Positions 46,318 to 56,560 are shown, counted from the stretch's first letter. The stretch is 64,000 bases of DNA from CAVWXT01 sp963759115 (GCA_963759115.1 CAVWXT010000005.1:62001-126000), one strand, 5' to 3'. Notes: generated by a model not told the origin, from the sequence alone. Program-made: numbers and translations.

Positions 46318-46697
46318 TGCAACCTCCCCTGAACTAGCTCACGAGTTGAAGTCCTTGATTGCTACTCCCGCCCCTGTTTAGCTTACAGCCTAACGGGAGG
46401 GTAGAAATTTGTCAATCGTTTGGACAAGTCCAACAACTGCAATCCAGACCAGATTGCAGTAATTTTGCTGTAAACATTCCGGAAACCCCATTATTTCAGA
46501 GCCCTACAAAAGAACTCTTCGGGCCAACGGGTGCGCTGTAAACGTTTTCAACATCATGGTTTACGGCCGTGCACCAGCAAAGTAGTAGAGTGCTCATCCT
46601 GCCGCTTCCGGTGCAACATTGGCGGCGGAAGACGATTCAGTTGGGGCGGCAGTTGGACTGCCTCGCCAACGAACGGGCAGACTATGTCGGCTAGGGC
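46318..46697. other. Upstream region of the PEP-CTERM gene and duplicated segment, copy B start
   Basis: The gap has no gene. On the minus strand TTGACA lies about 95 bp before the PEP-CTERM start with a poor -10 (TAGGCT) 17 bp on. GGACAAGTCC is a short palindrome here. From about 46592 the sequence resembles 45226 onward (CATCCTGCCGCTTCCGG), the left part of the duplication. Confidence 0.5.
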
Positions 46698-47576
46698 CTA
46701 CCGCACGCTTGGTTGGTCGGGGCCGGGGAAGTCGGCGGGCACCTTTTGGGTTACCTTGCCGGTGGCCGCCCACTCCGTGCCGCGTTGGAAGGTGGCGATG
46801 AACGCCACGCTGCGGAGTTGCTCGACAGCGTGCCCCAGCAACGTGTAGAACACCCGCCCCTTGCCGTAGGCGACGGTCAACAGCAGCGGCTCGTGCTCGT
46901 CGGTGCCGCCCTTGTCCTTCGGCGCGAAGGCCGTGGCCAATACCTCGACGTTCTCGGCCGGGCCGCGCATCCGGCAGTACAATTCGTCGGCCGACTGCAT
47001 GAACGCCTTGGGCAGGCCCTGCGTGATCGGATGGTCGGGCTGGCGAACGACCAACTGGAAGGTCTGGGCGGGGCCGTGAAAGCCGGCCTTGCCCGGCGGA
47101 TCCGTGGCGCGGACGATCTTGCCGTCGCGCCAGCAGAGGTAGGGGCCCGCCGTCTCGTCGCGGCCCATCCAACCGCCCACGCCGATGATCCGGTTATACT
47201 CCTTCCACTTGGGGAACGACGCGCCCGAGAAATGATAGACGACGAGGCCGCCGCCATTGGCCACGTAATCGACGAAGGCCTTTTGCGTGGCCTCCGACCA
47301 ATCGTCGCCCTGGTAGTTCAGCACGACCACCTTGTACTTGGCGAAGTCGGGGTTGAAGCCGCTCATGTCTTGCCCTTTGTCGGGCGAGGTGGCCACGTCG
47401 ACCGTAAACAGCCCGGTCTCCTCCAGCAATTTTTTTAGGACGGGCGTGGTCTCTTTCCATTTGTGGCTGGGGGCGTTCTGCCCGTCGACAATCAGGGCCT
47501 TCATGGGCGCCGCCACGGCGACGGCGGCCGCAAAGAACCACACAATCAACGCAGTGCAACAGTGCTTTCGAGTCAT
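46698..47576 (-). CDS. ThuA-family protein
   Basis: A 292-residue secreted protein of the ThuA-like (trehalose utilization, class I glutamine amidotransferase-like) fold. A signal peptide ends near residue 23 (AAAVAVAAP). Then come MKALIVDGQNAPSH, KYKVVVLNYQGDDW, GGGLVVYHFSGASF and LLLTVAYGKGRVFYTLLGH. The C-terminal 40 residues are duplicated downstream at 45297-45415. In planctomycetes such genes occur with sugar-related operons, as with the LamG-glycosidase upstream here. The catalytic role is not established. Confidence 0.85.
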   Translation of the reverse strand: MTRKHCCTALIVWFFAAAVAVAAPMKALIVDGQNAPSHKWKETTPVLKKLLEETGLFTVDVATSPDKGQDMSGFNPDFAKYKVVVLNYQGDDWSEATQKAFVDYVANGGGLVVYHFSGASFPKWKEYNRIIGVGGWMGRDETAGPYLCWRDGKIVRATDPPGKAGFHGPAQTFQLVVRQPDHPITQGLPKAFMQSADELYCRMRGPAENVEVLATAFAPKDKGGTDEHEPLLLTVAYGKGRVFYTLLGHAVEQLRSVAFIATFQRGTEWAATGKVTQKVPADFPGPDQPSVR

Positions 47577-47666
47577 GGGAATGTTCCTGAAAAAGGGTGA
47601 GGGGTAGGGTGGGCATTGCCCACCGAATCAGAGCTTCTCCTGGTGGGCCGTGCCCACCCTACTTCT

Positions 47667-50600
47667 TTAGCGGGCCGTATACGAGGTCGTCACCTCCCGC
47701 ATCTGCCGGTCGCCGGTGCGCACGCGGACCTGTCCCGCCATGCCCTTGTCGGGCACGGCGAATTCAAACGATCGGCTCTGGCTCGGCGCCAACGAGTCGA
47801 AATGTTGAGCCGCCGGCCAACCCAGCGTCACAGCGCCCGCCGACGGCAGCACTTCAACAATGCCGTCTTGCGCGGCCGGCGATTGACTGGTTACCGTCAC
47901 CCGAACGCCGCCCGCGGTCCGCTCCGCCTTCACCACGATCGGCTCCAGTTCGCTTATCTTGGCCTCGGCCAATGCCTTTTCCAACAGAGCGTAATCCTTG
48001 GCCTCGCAGCACAGGTACGTCGGACGTTCCGCCGGCAGCAGCACCACGACGCCGTCCTTCTCACCGCCTACGGGCACGGGCGTTCCCATCAGGTCGGACA
48101 CTTGCAGCGAGCCGGGACGCATCGCCAGGGTCAGCCGCGCCGGGAAGTTCATGTTCCAAACGACGCCGACCGCCTTGGCTCCTTGGAAGAGATGGGCTTG
48201 GGCATTCTTGCCCGGTGCGAACGATTGCCGATACTTGGCCCCTTCCAGGAACGAGGCGCAGGCGTTCAGCGCCACCAGCCGCGGGCGAGGAATAAAGTTC
48301 TCGTAATAGATGGCCCAGCCGTAGGTCGGACTGGTCTGCGCCGAGAACCAGAAGTACTTGCCGATGCCCAGCGAAAGCAGACGGACCATGTTTCGCGTGT
48401 AGAGCGAAGCCACCTCCGCCTCCGACTGCGACGGCGGCAGGTAGCCGTCGTCGTCCCCGCGGACCCCTTGCTCCGTGTGCCAGATTGGCTTCTGGCCGCT
48501 GTTGGCCGCCAGGATTTCGCGGAGGGCCGCCGTCTGCTTGGGAAGGTTGATCTCCGGCATTTCAATCTGGCCGTAGGAGTGCTCGCTCACGGCGTCCATG
48601 TTGGGCGCTGCGCCCAGGGCCAGCGTCTTCTTGATGAAGGGAAGCTCGACACCCGCGAAACCGATGATCTTGGCCTTCGGATCGATCTCGCGCATGGGCG
48701 CTGCCGTCACCTTCGCCAACTCGGCGTACATCTCCGGGGTGAACCCGGCGCCCGACATGGTGGGCTCGTTCCAAAGCTCCCATGCCGTGACGCGGCCTTT
48801 GTAGCGTTCGACGACCTTGCGGACGAACGCGCCCCACTCTTCCATCTTATAGGGCGGCCGTTGGATCGTGCCCGGCGCGACGGAGCCGGCCCAGGCCTGT
48901 TCGTACTGCGAGTAGTAGCGCAGCAGGATGGGCATCAACTTCATGTCGGCGCCTTCGACCGTCTTGAGTTGCCGGTCGTATTCGGTCCAATCGAACTTGC
49001 CGCGTTCCTTCTCGCACAAGCCCCAACCCCACCAGCCGCGAATCCACTTTACGCCGCACTGCGAGAGCACCTCCATATTGCGGGCGAGATGTGGGGTCGG
49101 CTCGCGCTCCATGTGCGTGTTCATTGCAAAGGCCGACTCTTCGGCGTCGCCGACACCCTTCAGGGGAACGATCACGGCGTACTTAAATTCGGCCGGCTGC
49201 CGCCAGGTCTGGCCCTCGGCAGTCAGCTCGAAACCCAGTCGGAAGGTCCCTCGGCGCTTGGTGTCGATCGGAAAGGCGGCTTGCTTGGCGCCGCCGGCGG
49301 GCAGGTCGAACGTGCCCAGGGCCACCGGCGGAAGCTGCTGGCCGTCCCAATCCACGACGCGTGCCTGCACGGCCACGCGATGGGCCTGTGTGTCGGCGTT
49401 GACGACGTCCAGGGCCGCCTGTTCCGAACTGCCGGCAAAAAAGAGGTTGCCGACTCGCACCGGCTTCGGACTGACTCCGATCTTCTCGCGGAGGGTCGAG
49501 GCGTCTTGGCCCTCGCCTTCGCCGGCCACCAGTCGCACGTCGTCCACCCAAAGCTGGCTGCCGCGAGGGTGCTCGATGCGGACGCACAAGGAGGGCGCGG
49601 TCCAATCGTTGGGAAGCGTGAAGGAGACGGAGACCGGCTTCCACTCCGCGGTCAACTCGGCACTTTGGCTGAAGGTTCCTCCGCCGCCGCGTCCGCCCCG
49701 GCGTCCGCCGCCGCCGCCTCCGCCGGTGGCGAAGGCCGTGATCGAGGCTTTCCGTCCCGAGGCGTCGGATCGCATCTTGGCGCTGAGCACGTAGTGCGCG
49801 CCTGGCTGGGCCGGGATGGGCCGCGAGAGCAGGGCGTCTTGCGGGGCCTGTTCGCGCAGGTCGGCGCCCACGTCGGCGCCGGGAAGGGTCCGCAGACAGA
49901 GCCGGCCGCTGGCCGCGCCCTTATCGTCGGGTCCCCAGAGCAAGGTGGCGTCGCCTTCGCCGGCCAATCGCCAACCCAGCAGGCCCAATTCGAAGTCGCC
50001 GTTGGGCACAAGATTGCCCTGCGGCGCTGCTATCTTGTCTTTCTTCTCTCCGGCCGGCGTGGGGATCGGCTCAAAGGTGCGGGCGATGTTCGAGATCCGC
50101 AGCATGGCGATCTTGCCGTCCACTTCGCTGCCGGTGGCGTTCCAATCGTTCGCCCCAACGCGGAGTTCCGCCTTACCCTGATTGAGCAGGCCCGCCCCGT
50201 CGCCCGATAGCACTTGCTTCGCGTCCAGCACGCCGTCGATATAGGTCGCCGCGGTCTTGGTGGCCGAGTCGTAGGTCACCGCCAGATGGGTCCATCGTCC
50301 CACAGGCACGGCCTTTCGCCCGTTGATGGTGCGCCATCGGCCGCCATCAGTACCGAGCAACACGTTCACGCCGCCGCCCAGGCGGATCATGTACGCGCCA
50401 TTCTTGCAGAGCAGATCGCCGCCCGACCGCGCGAGCTTGACCCAGAGTTCCACCGTAAAGGCCCGTTCCGGCCGCAAGGCGGGATCGTCGGGAATCGTGA
50501 CGTATCCGGAATGGGTAGCCACGGCAAAGGCGTCTCGGCCCGGAACCCAGGTGGCGCCGTGCAGAGTGGCCGCCGGGGCCTTCCCCTCGCAGGCCACTCG

Positions 50601-50756
50601 GTCGCCCTGGCCCTCTTGGAATCGCCACAACCCCAGGGTGGCCGCATCGGCCGCTGGGGTCACAGGCACCGGCTCGGCGGCAACCGGCGTCGCGAGCATC
50701 GCCGCTAGAATAGGGAGTACACACGAACAGACGCAATTGAAACGCAACCGCCGCAT
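47667..50756 (-). CDS. Large LamG/CBM glycoside hydrolase, clan GH-A-like
   Basis: A 1029-residue secreted enzyme. The start ATG 50756 follows GGGAGGA, with a signal peptide ending PVAA. Residues about 35-230 are a LamG/concanavalin domain (TVELWVKLARSGGDLL and YIDGVLDAKQ). Residues about 250-420 are a carbohydrate-binding-like sandwich with a Gly/Arg-rich loop. From about 560 a TIM barrel begins: acid/base Glu in WELWNEP near 660 and a nucleophile Glu in IWHTEQG near 760, as in GH5/GH39-type families. A C-terminal sandwich follows. It should cut polysaccharide outside the cytoplasm; the substrate is unknown. Confidence 0.82.
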   Translation of the reverse strand: MRRLRFNCVCSCVLPILAAMLATPVAAEPVPVTPAADAATLGLWRFQEGQGDRVACEGKAPAATLHGATWVPGRDAFAVATHSGYVTIPDDPALRPERAFTVELWVKLARSGGDLLCKNGAYMIRLGGGVNVLLGTDGGRWRTINGRKAVPVGRWTHLAVTYDSATKTAATYIDGVLDAKQVLSGDGAGLLNQGKAELRVGANDWNATGSEVDGKIAMLRISNIARTFEPIPTPAGEKKDKIAAPQGNLVPNGDFELGLLGWRLAGEGDATLLWGPDDKGAASGRLCLRTLPGADVGADLREQAPQDALLSRPIPAQPGAHYVLSAKMRSDASGRKASITAFATGGGGGGGRRGGRGGGGTFSQSAELTAEWKPVSVSFTLPNDWTAPSLCVRIEHPRGSQLWVDDVRLVAGEGEGQDASTLREKIGVSPKPVRVGNLFFAGSSEQAALDVVNADTQAHRVAVQARVVDWDGQQLPPVALGTFDLPAGGAKQAAFPIDTKRRGTFRLGFELTAEGQTWRQPAEFKYAVIVPLKGVGDAEESAFAMNTHMEREPTPHLARNMEVLSQCGVKWIRGWWGWGLCEKERGKFDWTEYDRQLKTVEGADMKLMPILLRYYSQYEQAWAGSVAPGTIQRPPYKMEEWGAFVRKVVERYKGRVTAWELWNEPTMSGAGFTPEMYAELAKVTAAPMREIDPKAKIIGFAGVELPFIKKTLALGAAPNMDAVSEHSYGQIEMPEINLPKQTAALREILAANSGQKPIWHTEQGVRGDDDGYLPPSQSEAEVASLYTRNMVRLLSLGIGKYFWFSAQTSPTYGWAIYYENFIPRPRLVALNACASFLEGAKYRQSFAPGKNAQAHLFQGAKAVGVVWNMNFPARLTLAMRPGSLQVSDLMGTPVPVGGEKDGVVVLLPAERPTYLCCEAKDYALLEKALAEAKISELEPIVVKAERTAGGVRVTVTSQSPAAQDGIVEVLPSAGAVTLGWPAAQHFDSLAPSQSRSFEFAVPDKGMAGQVRVRTGDRQMREVTTSYTAR

Positions 50757-50914
50757 GATCGTCCTCCCAGGGTATTTCTGACCCCACAGCCTCGGCCCGA
50801 AACCCGTCCGGGCCGCATCGCGCCTATTGTGTCGGGGCGACGCCCGATGTGCAAGGCTTTGGCGACACTCAATCCGCGGAATTCCGCTTCCCACAGACAA
50901 AGCCCCAAAGCCCT

Positions 50915-52411
50915 CTACGGCTCCATGCACGCGCGGAACACCTGGTCCAGAGACGTGCCTTCAGCGGCCATGTCCGCGACGATTCGCCCCTTGCGCAGCA
51001 CCAAGATGCGATGGCAGACCACCAGCAGTTCTTCCAACTCGCTGGAGACGAACAGCGAACTGATCCCCTGCCGGCTCAGGTCGCGGATGATCTCGAAAAT
51101 CTGCTGCTTGGCCTCGACGTCGATGCCGCGGGTAGGCTCGTCGAAGAGCAGAATCCGCGGCTGGGTGTTGAGCCAATTGGCGACCACCACCTTCTGTTGG
51201 TTCCCGCCGCTCAGCGCGCCGATGGGTTGGCCGGCATCGGCCAGCGTGATTTGGAGCCGGCGGATCATTTGTTGCACCACGCGGTCCTGGCGGCCCTTCC
51301 AAATCAGTCCGCCCCGCGCAATCCGCGACAAGCTGGCCAGGCACATGTTGTCGCGCACGCTCAGCGCAGCCACCAGCCCGTGCTCCTTGCGGTTCTCGGG
51401 AATCAGGCCCAGGCCCACGCGCTTCATCGCCCTAGGGTGATGGCGGCGCACGGGGCGGCCATCGACCAGGATCTCGCCCGCGTCGAACCGCTGGGCGCCG
51501 AAGATCGACATCAACAACTCGGTGCGTCCCGAGCCGAGCATGCCGGCAATCCCCAGGATCTCGCCGCGACGGAGCGTGAAACCGACGTCTTCGAGCTTGC
51601 CACGCCGCGAGAGCCGGCGGACCTCGAGCACGGCGGGGCCGGCAGGCGGGGCAACGCCGGCGCGGCGGCCGTGGATCGACTGGCCGAACATCATGTCGAC
51701 GATCCGCTCGGGCGTGGCCTCGCCGATGGAGATCGTGCCCACCGAGCAGCCGTCGCGGAGCACGGTCACCACGTCGGCCACCTGCGGCAATTCCTGCAAG
51801 CGGTGGGAAATATAGATTACGGCCGTTCCCCGCCCGGCCAGCTTGCGCACCAACCCCAGCAGCCGATCGACCTCGTGGTGTGCCAGCGCCGAGGTGGGCT
51901 CGTCCAACAACAACACGCTGGGGTCAAACGACATGGCCTTGGCGATCTCGACCAACTGCTGCTGCGCCATGCCCAACCGTCCCGTCTTGGCGCGGACGTC
52001 CAGATCGATGCCCAGGTCGTCGAGGATCGTCCGGGCCTGGCGAAAGACGCTCGGCCAGTCGATGATCCAGCGGCCCAGCAGCGGCCGTTTCGGCAGCCGG
52101 CCGAAGAGGATGTTCTCGCCCACGGTCAGTTCCGGCACCAGGCTCAATTCCTGGTACACCGTGGCAATCCCTTGGCGAAAGGCCTCGCGCGGATTGCGGA
52201 GCCGCACGGGCCGGCCATCGACCAGGATCTGTCCGCGCGTGGGCTGCACGGCGCCGGAGAATATCTTGACCAAGGTGCTCTTGCCGGCCCCGTTTTTGCC
52301 CAACAGGGCGTGAACCTGGCCGCCGGCGAATTGCAGCGACACGCCCGCCAGGGCCGTCGTGCCCGGATAGACTTTCCAGAGATCGAGGGCTTGGAGTTTT
52401 TCGCCGGCCAT
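50915..52411 (-). CDS. Sugar ABC transporter ATPase, RbsA/MglA-like
   Basis: A 498-residue protein with two ABC domains. The first has Walker A GKNGAGKST at 38-46, the Q-loop YQELSLVPELTV, signature LGMAQQQLVEIAK and Walker B LLLDEPTSAL. The second has a changed Walker A (GMLGSGRTEL, Arg for Lys), signature LSGGNQQKVVVA and Walker B LLFDEPTRGID, the normal pattern of the carbohydrate-uptake type 2 ATPases. No permease or binding-protein gene is present in the window on either side, so it is an orphan. The start at 52411 is chosen where similarity begins. Confidence 0.92.
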   Translation of the reverse strand: MAGEKLQALDLWKVYPGTTALAGVSLQFAGGQVHALLGKNGAGKSTLVKIFSGAVQPTRGQILVDGRPVRLRNPREAFRQGIATVYQELSLVPELTVGENILFGRLPKRPLLGRWIIDWPSVFRQARTILDDLGIDLDVRAKTGRLGMAQQQLVEIAKAMSFDPSVLLLDEPTSALAHHEVDRLLGLVRKLAGRGTAVIYISHRLQELPQVADVVTVLRDGCSVGTISIGEATPERIVDMMFGQSIHGRRAGVAPPAGPAVLEVRRLSRRGKLEDVGFTLRRGEILGIAGMLGSGRTELLMSIFGAQRFDAGEILVDGRPVRRHHPRAMKRVGLGLIPENRKEHGLVAALSVRDNMCLASLSRIARGGLIWKGRQDRVVQQMIRRLQITLADAGQPIGALSGGNQQKVVVANWLNTQPRILLFDEPTRGIDVEAKQQIFEIIRDLSRQGISSLFVSSELEELLVVCHRILVLRKGRIVADMAAEGTSLDQVFRACMEP

Positions 52412-52525
52412 ACGCAGGTTGTAAGAGACCGAGGGCAGCCACCGGCCAATCAACCGGCGATTCGACAGTTGCTCGAAAGCGCGATGGCGGGAGCATTCGC
52501 GCAACAGCGACAGTAACAATTCTCA

Positions 52526-52600
52526 CGCAAAGTCGCCAAGGCGCGAAGATGTGTTGCGGAATCCCTTTGCGCCTTGGCGCCGTTGCGTGAAATCTTTCGA
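52526..52600. repeat. Palindrome CGCAAAGTCGCCAAGGCGC family
   Basis: ACGCAAAGTCGCCAAGGCGC (about 52524-52543) pairs with GCGCCTTGGCGCCGTTGCGT (about 52570-52589). The loop is about 26 bases. It is a common dispersed intergenic hairpin type in this window's style. Confidence 0.65.
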
Positions 52601-52652
52601 GGCAATCGTCACCCCGAACGCGAGGGTTTCTGTACCGCTGAATCCACGTCAA

Positions 52653-54079
52653 TCAGATAAACGCATCGATCTCGTAGCCTGCCCGTCGGGGACGCGAGAG
52701 CAGCTTGTTGGCCTCGTCGCAGTTGGTGAATCGCTCGGCGGCGGGGTCCCACTTCAGGGGCTCGCCGACGCGGCCGACGTCGCGCACGATGTTGACCAGG
52801 TAGCAGAGCGTCGTGGCCCGCTGCCCAATCTCGATGTCGGCGTTGCAGCGCTTGCGGCTCTTGATGCAATCGACCCAGTTCTCGATGTGGTAGGCAGTTT
52901 CGGGCCGCTTGTTGGGGCCGGGGTTGTCGGGCGAGAGGATCAGCTCCTTCGGGATTGCTGGCGAGCTTGTTGCGGTTGATCTCGATCTTGCCCTTCTCGC
53001 CGACGAAGATGGCCCCCAGGCCCGGGCCCGCGGTCGCCGTCGAGGTGGAGTTTCAGTTCCGTGCCGCTGGCGAACTTCATGGAGACTTTCGCCCGCGGCC
53101 CTTCGAGCTTGGCCATGTCGTGAAGTAGTCCGTGCCGGTGTCCTCCGCTGTCTCGACGATGCCGCCCGACCGCAGTTCGGGAGCGAACTTGCCGGTGTCG
53201 GTCACCTTGACCGGCTCTTCCAGCACAATCTCCACCGGGCCGGTGTCGTCGGTGCCCAGGGCGCGGTTGATCTGGTCGTAGGAGTGGGTGCCCCAGCCGG
53301 TGACGCCGAAGCAGCGGCCGCCGCCGTCGTAGTCCCACCAGCGGTCCCAGCCGTGGTGCAGGCTCGGGTGGTACGGCCGCAACACCGCCTGATTGGTCCA
53401 AACGTCCCACCAGTTGTCGCTTCCGCCCTTGGGCATCGGCTGAGCCGGTTGGTCGGTCCACTTCTCCGGGCCGACGAAGTTGGGGGCGATCACGGTGAGA
53501 ATCTTGCCCAGCGCGCCGTTCTTCACCAGGTCGCTCGCCCAGTTGTTGATCGGCATCGACCGCTGCTGCGTGCCGACCTGGGTGACGCGGTTGTACTTCC
53601 GCGCGGCCTTGACCATCGTCCGGCCCTCGGCGATCGTCAGGCACATCGGCTTCTCGATGTAGGCGTCGAGCCCCGCCTGCATCGCCTGAATGACGATCCA
53701 CGCCCGGGCGTGGGTCGTGGTTTCGACCATCACGCCGTCGAGCTTCTCCTTGGCGATCATCTGGCGGAAGTCCTCGTAGGTCTTCCAAGTTCTGGTCCTT
53801 GCCGGCCACCTTGACGAAAATCTTCGACTCGAGGCGCGAAGCAGTCGCAGGTCGGCCACGATGCGGATCTGCGGCACGTCGGCGCACGACTTCGACGATG
53901 TCGCTGCGCCCGGCCTCCGCAGTCCGATGATCCCCACGTTCACCTTCTCGTTGGCGCCGGGCTGGTCCGGCCCGCCGAGGACGTGGGAAGGAATCAGGTA
54001 GGGCAGCGAGAAGTCCGGCCGCCGCGGCGGCCGACGTGGTGCGCAGAAAACTCCGCCGGTCGATGCGAGTGCGTTTCAT
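52653..54079 (-). pseudogene. Gfo/Idh/MocA oxidoreductase with Tat leader, many frameshifts
   Basis: The start ATG 54079 reads MKRTRIDRRSFLRTTSAAAA, a Tat leader. The Rossmann start NVGIIGL, the segment DGVMVETTTHARAW and the EKP signature (AYIEKPMCLTIAEGRT) are intact in the middle frame (53077-53943), as are WWDYDGGGRCFGVTGWGTHS and INRALGTDD. The N-terminal 100 and C-terminal 150 residues are split over three frames by at least six single-base shifts, ending YEIDAFI at 52653. This is either a decayed gene or a low-quality stretch. The DUF1080 gene upstream is damaged in the same way. Confidence 0.8.
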
Positions 54080-54118
54080 GAGATTATCTCCAGTTCTCGA
54101 TTCTTGGTTCAACAAACT

Positions 54119-54839
54119 CTACGGGAGAGTCTTGATGCGGATGTTTTTGAACTGCACTTTCATGGGCGGGCCGGGATGGATTTGCAGCGTAATCAGGCCG
54201 TCCGGCGGCCGCTTTGCCCTTCTCGCGGTCGATCACGTGCGAGGTCACCGCGCCGTTGATCTTGAGGATGATCTCCGGCCCGCGGGCGATGATCGTGTAC
54301 TCGTTCCAGTCGTTGGGCTTGATGAGCTTCTGCAATTCGGCCGTCGGCGGCCAGGGTGGTGACCTCGCGGTGGCCGTCCTCACCGATCACCACTTTCTGG
54401 CCGCGGACGGTCATGATCTCGCGTCTGGTTGCACTCGTAGAGGATGCCGCTGTAGTTGGGCCCGACTTCCATGTCGGCCTGATAGCCCTTGACGTCCCAA
54501 TTGGGCAATTCCTGGCTGCGGAAGTTGATGCCCGAGTTGCCGAACGTGCCCTCGAAGCGGTAGCTGGCCCGAAGCTCGAAGTCGGCCGGCTTGCCGCCGC
54601 GCCAAAAGATATAGCTGGGGTGGTCGAGCGGTTTCTGGGCGGTGGTTTGGCCGGTGAGCGCCCCGTCCTCGAACCGACCAGTAGCCCGGCTCGCCCTCCC
54701 ATCCGGTCAGGTCTTTGCCGTTGAAGATCGGCGTGAAGCCCTTTTCAACGTCGGCAGCCCACGCGGCCAGGCCCGAAGCTAGCCACGCCGCTATCAAGAG
54801 GAGTGCCGAAATGGTCGCACGTGCGATTGAACGTGACAT
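54119..54839 (-). pseudogene. DUF1080 (3-keto-disaccharide hydrolase-like) protein, frameshifted
   Basis: The start ATG 54839 has a signal peptide (ALLLIAAWLASGLAAWA) and VEKGFTPIFNGKDLTGWEG, the typical DUF1080 opening. Later segments are in other frames: REIMTVRGQKVVIGEDGHRE and KPNDWNEYTIIARGPEIILKINGAV, followed by QFKNIRIKTLP at the end. Four or so shifts occur between 54190 and 54690. The expected length is about 240 residues. Members are beta-jelly-roll glycoside-type proteins, often with MocA oxidoreductases, as here. It starts 208 bp from the divergent PQQ gene. Confidence 0.82.
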
Positions 54840-55047
54840 GAGACGATCTCCAAGGGGCCGCGCACAAAGCGGCGACCGGCGGGTCGCAACGCCATCTCGG
54901 GCGCTCTTAGTCTCGCCGCGGGCAACGTGAAAGTCAATACGCCCGTTGAACGCCGCGTAAACTCCTGCTACAACCATCGTAACGGCCGCATCGTGGCGGG
55001 AGCATACCGGAAGAACGAATGTGCGGCCCGATCATTGAGGAAATCAC
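54840..55047. other. Divergent promoter region with palindrome
   Basis: 208 bp between the minus-strand DUF1080 gene and the plus-strand PQQ-propeller gene. The hairpin GCGACCGGCGGGTCGC at about 54871-54886 is a second copy of the palindrome before sufD. GAGG near 55037 is the ribosome binding site of the plus gene. No strong promoter was found. Confidence 0.5.
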
Positions 55048-56312
55048 CATGTCACTGAAGTCGATCGTCTTGCCGTTGATGTTTCTCGGGATTCTCTCGT
55101 TGGGCCATTCTGCCCAGGCGGCGCAAACCGCTCGGGGCAAGCCGGAAAAGAAACCTGCCGAGGACGGCCAATGGCCCGGCTGGCTGGGACCGAACCGCGA
55201 CGGCAAGTCGCCCGACAAGGGTCTGCTGAAGCAGTGGCCCGACGGCGGACCGAAGCTGGCCTGGAAGGCCACCGGCATCGGTAAGGGCTACTCCAGCGTT
55301 GCCGTGGCCAACGGCATGGTCTACATCACGGGCGACGAGGACAAGTCGCTGATGATCTCGGCCTTCGACTTGGATGGCAACCGAAAGTGGAAAGTCGAGC
55401 GCTGGCCCGGCCTGGACCGGCGATTCACCGGGGGCGCGGTCGACGCCCACCATTGACGGCGGCAACCTCTATCTGCTCTCCGGCCCCGGACTGCTGGGTT
55501 GCTTCGATGCCCGCAGCGGGAAGCGGCATTGGTGGAAGGACGCGAAGGAGTTCGGCGGGGCGCCCGGCGGTTGGGGATATGCCGAATCGCCGCTGATCGA
55601 CGGAAAAGCCGTGGTCTTCAAGCCCGGCGGCAAGAACTGCCTGGTGGCGCTCGACAAGCGTTCGGGTGAACCCGTCTGGTCGAGCCAAGGGTTTGCGGCA
55701 GGGCCCGATTACGGTTCCTGCCTGGCAGTGACGTACCAGAACGTTCCCATGATCGTCGCCGGCACGCACGACGGAATCTTGTGTGTCAACGCCCGAAACG
55801 GCAGCCTGCTCTGGAGCAACAAGTTTGCCGCGGGCAACACGGCCAATTGCCCCACGCCCGCCTACAGCGACGGGTACGTGTTCTGGGCCAATGGCTACGG
55901 CAAGGGCGGAATCTGCCTGAAGCTCAGCCCCGGCGGCACGGCCTCCGAGGCCTGGACCACTCGCGACATGGACTGCCAGCACGGCGGCTATATCATTGAC
56001 GGCGGCTACATCTACGGCAACAACGGCGGCAGTTGGACGTGCTTGGAACTATCCACGGGCAAGAAGAAATGGACCGAGCGCGGCGTGGGCAAGGGCTCGC
56101 TCTGCTGGGCCGACGGCATGCTGTATTTGTTCAGCGAAGGCGGCGGGAAGGCCGCGCTGGCCACCTCCTCGCCCGACGGCCTGCAAATCAAGGGCCGCGT
56201 GAAGGTCGATGGCGACGGCCCGAGTTGGGCCCATCCGGTAGTGATCGGCGGCAAGCTCTACCTTCGCTACGACACCAACCTCTATTGCTTCGATGTCAAG
56301 GCGTCGCCGTAG
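55048..56312 (+). CDS. Secreted PQQ-like beta-propeller protein (one frameshift)
   Basis: About 421 residues with one missing base near 55450. The signal peptide is MSLKSIVLPLMFLGILSLG. The propeller repeats show WLGPNRDGKSPD, YITGDEDKSLMISAFDLDGN, CFDARSGKRHWW, VALDKRSGEPVW and NARNGSLLW, with the GKxxW tryptophan-docking pattern of PQQ/BamB repeats. Planctomycetes have many such proteins; no quinone cofactor function is proven and most may be non-enzymatic. The gene points away from the DUF1080 and MocA genes. Confidence 0.87.
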
Positions 56313-56324
56313 CGGCGAGGCGTC

Positions 56325-56560
56325 GGTCCCTTCGCCCGCCGGGAGAGGGTCAGGGTGAGGGCCGTCTGGGAACAAGGATGGAGGCTTATTCTGGTTCCCA
56401 CGCTCCGAGTGGGAACCCACCTTCCTCCGACGCTCCGCGTCGAACTGGGCGACGCAGAGCGTCGCAGAGGGCGCGTTCCCACGCAGAGCGTGGGAACGCC
56501 GTGGTATTGCACTAACCTCGCTGGCTTTGCATACTGGCCGGCGTCATTGAATATACAAAA
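56325..56560. repeat. Palindromes GGTTCCCACGCTCTGCGTGGGAACG and gap
   Basis: Several mixed palindromes stand here: GTTCCCACGCTCCGAGTGGGAAC near 56393, GACGCTCCGCGTC near 56430 with GACGCAGAGCGTC near 56451, and CGTTCCCACGCAGAGCGTGGGAACG near 56474-56498. A GAGAGGGTCAGGGTGAGGG unit near 56343 is a member of the 9934 family. No gene. Confidence 0.7.

Noticed and set aside
47616..50210. An 864-residue plus-strand reading
   Set aside because: It is antisense to the LamG-glycosidase, which has catalytic motifs, a leader and a ribosome binding site.
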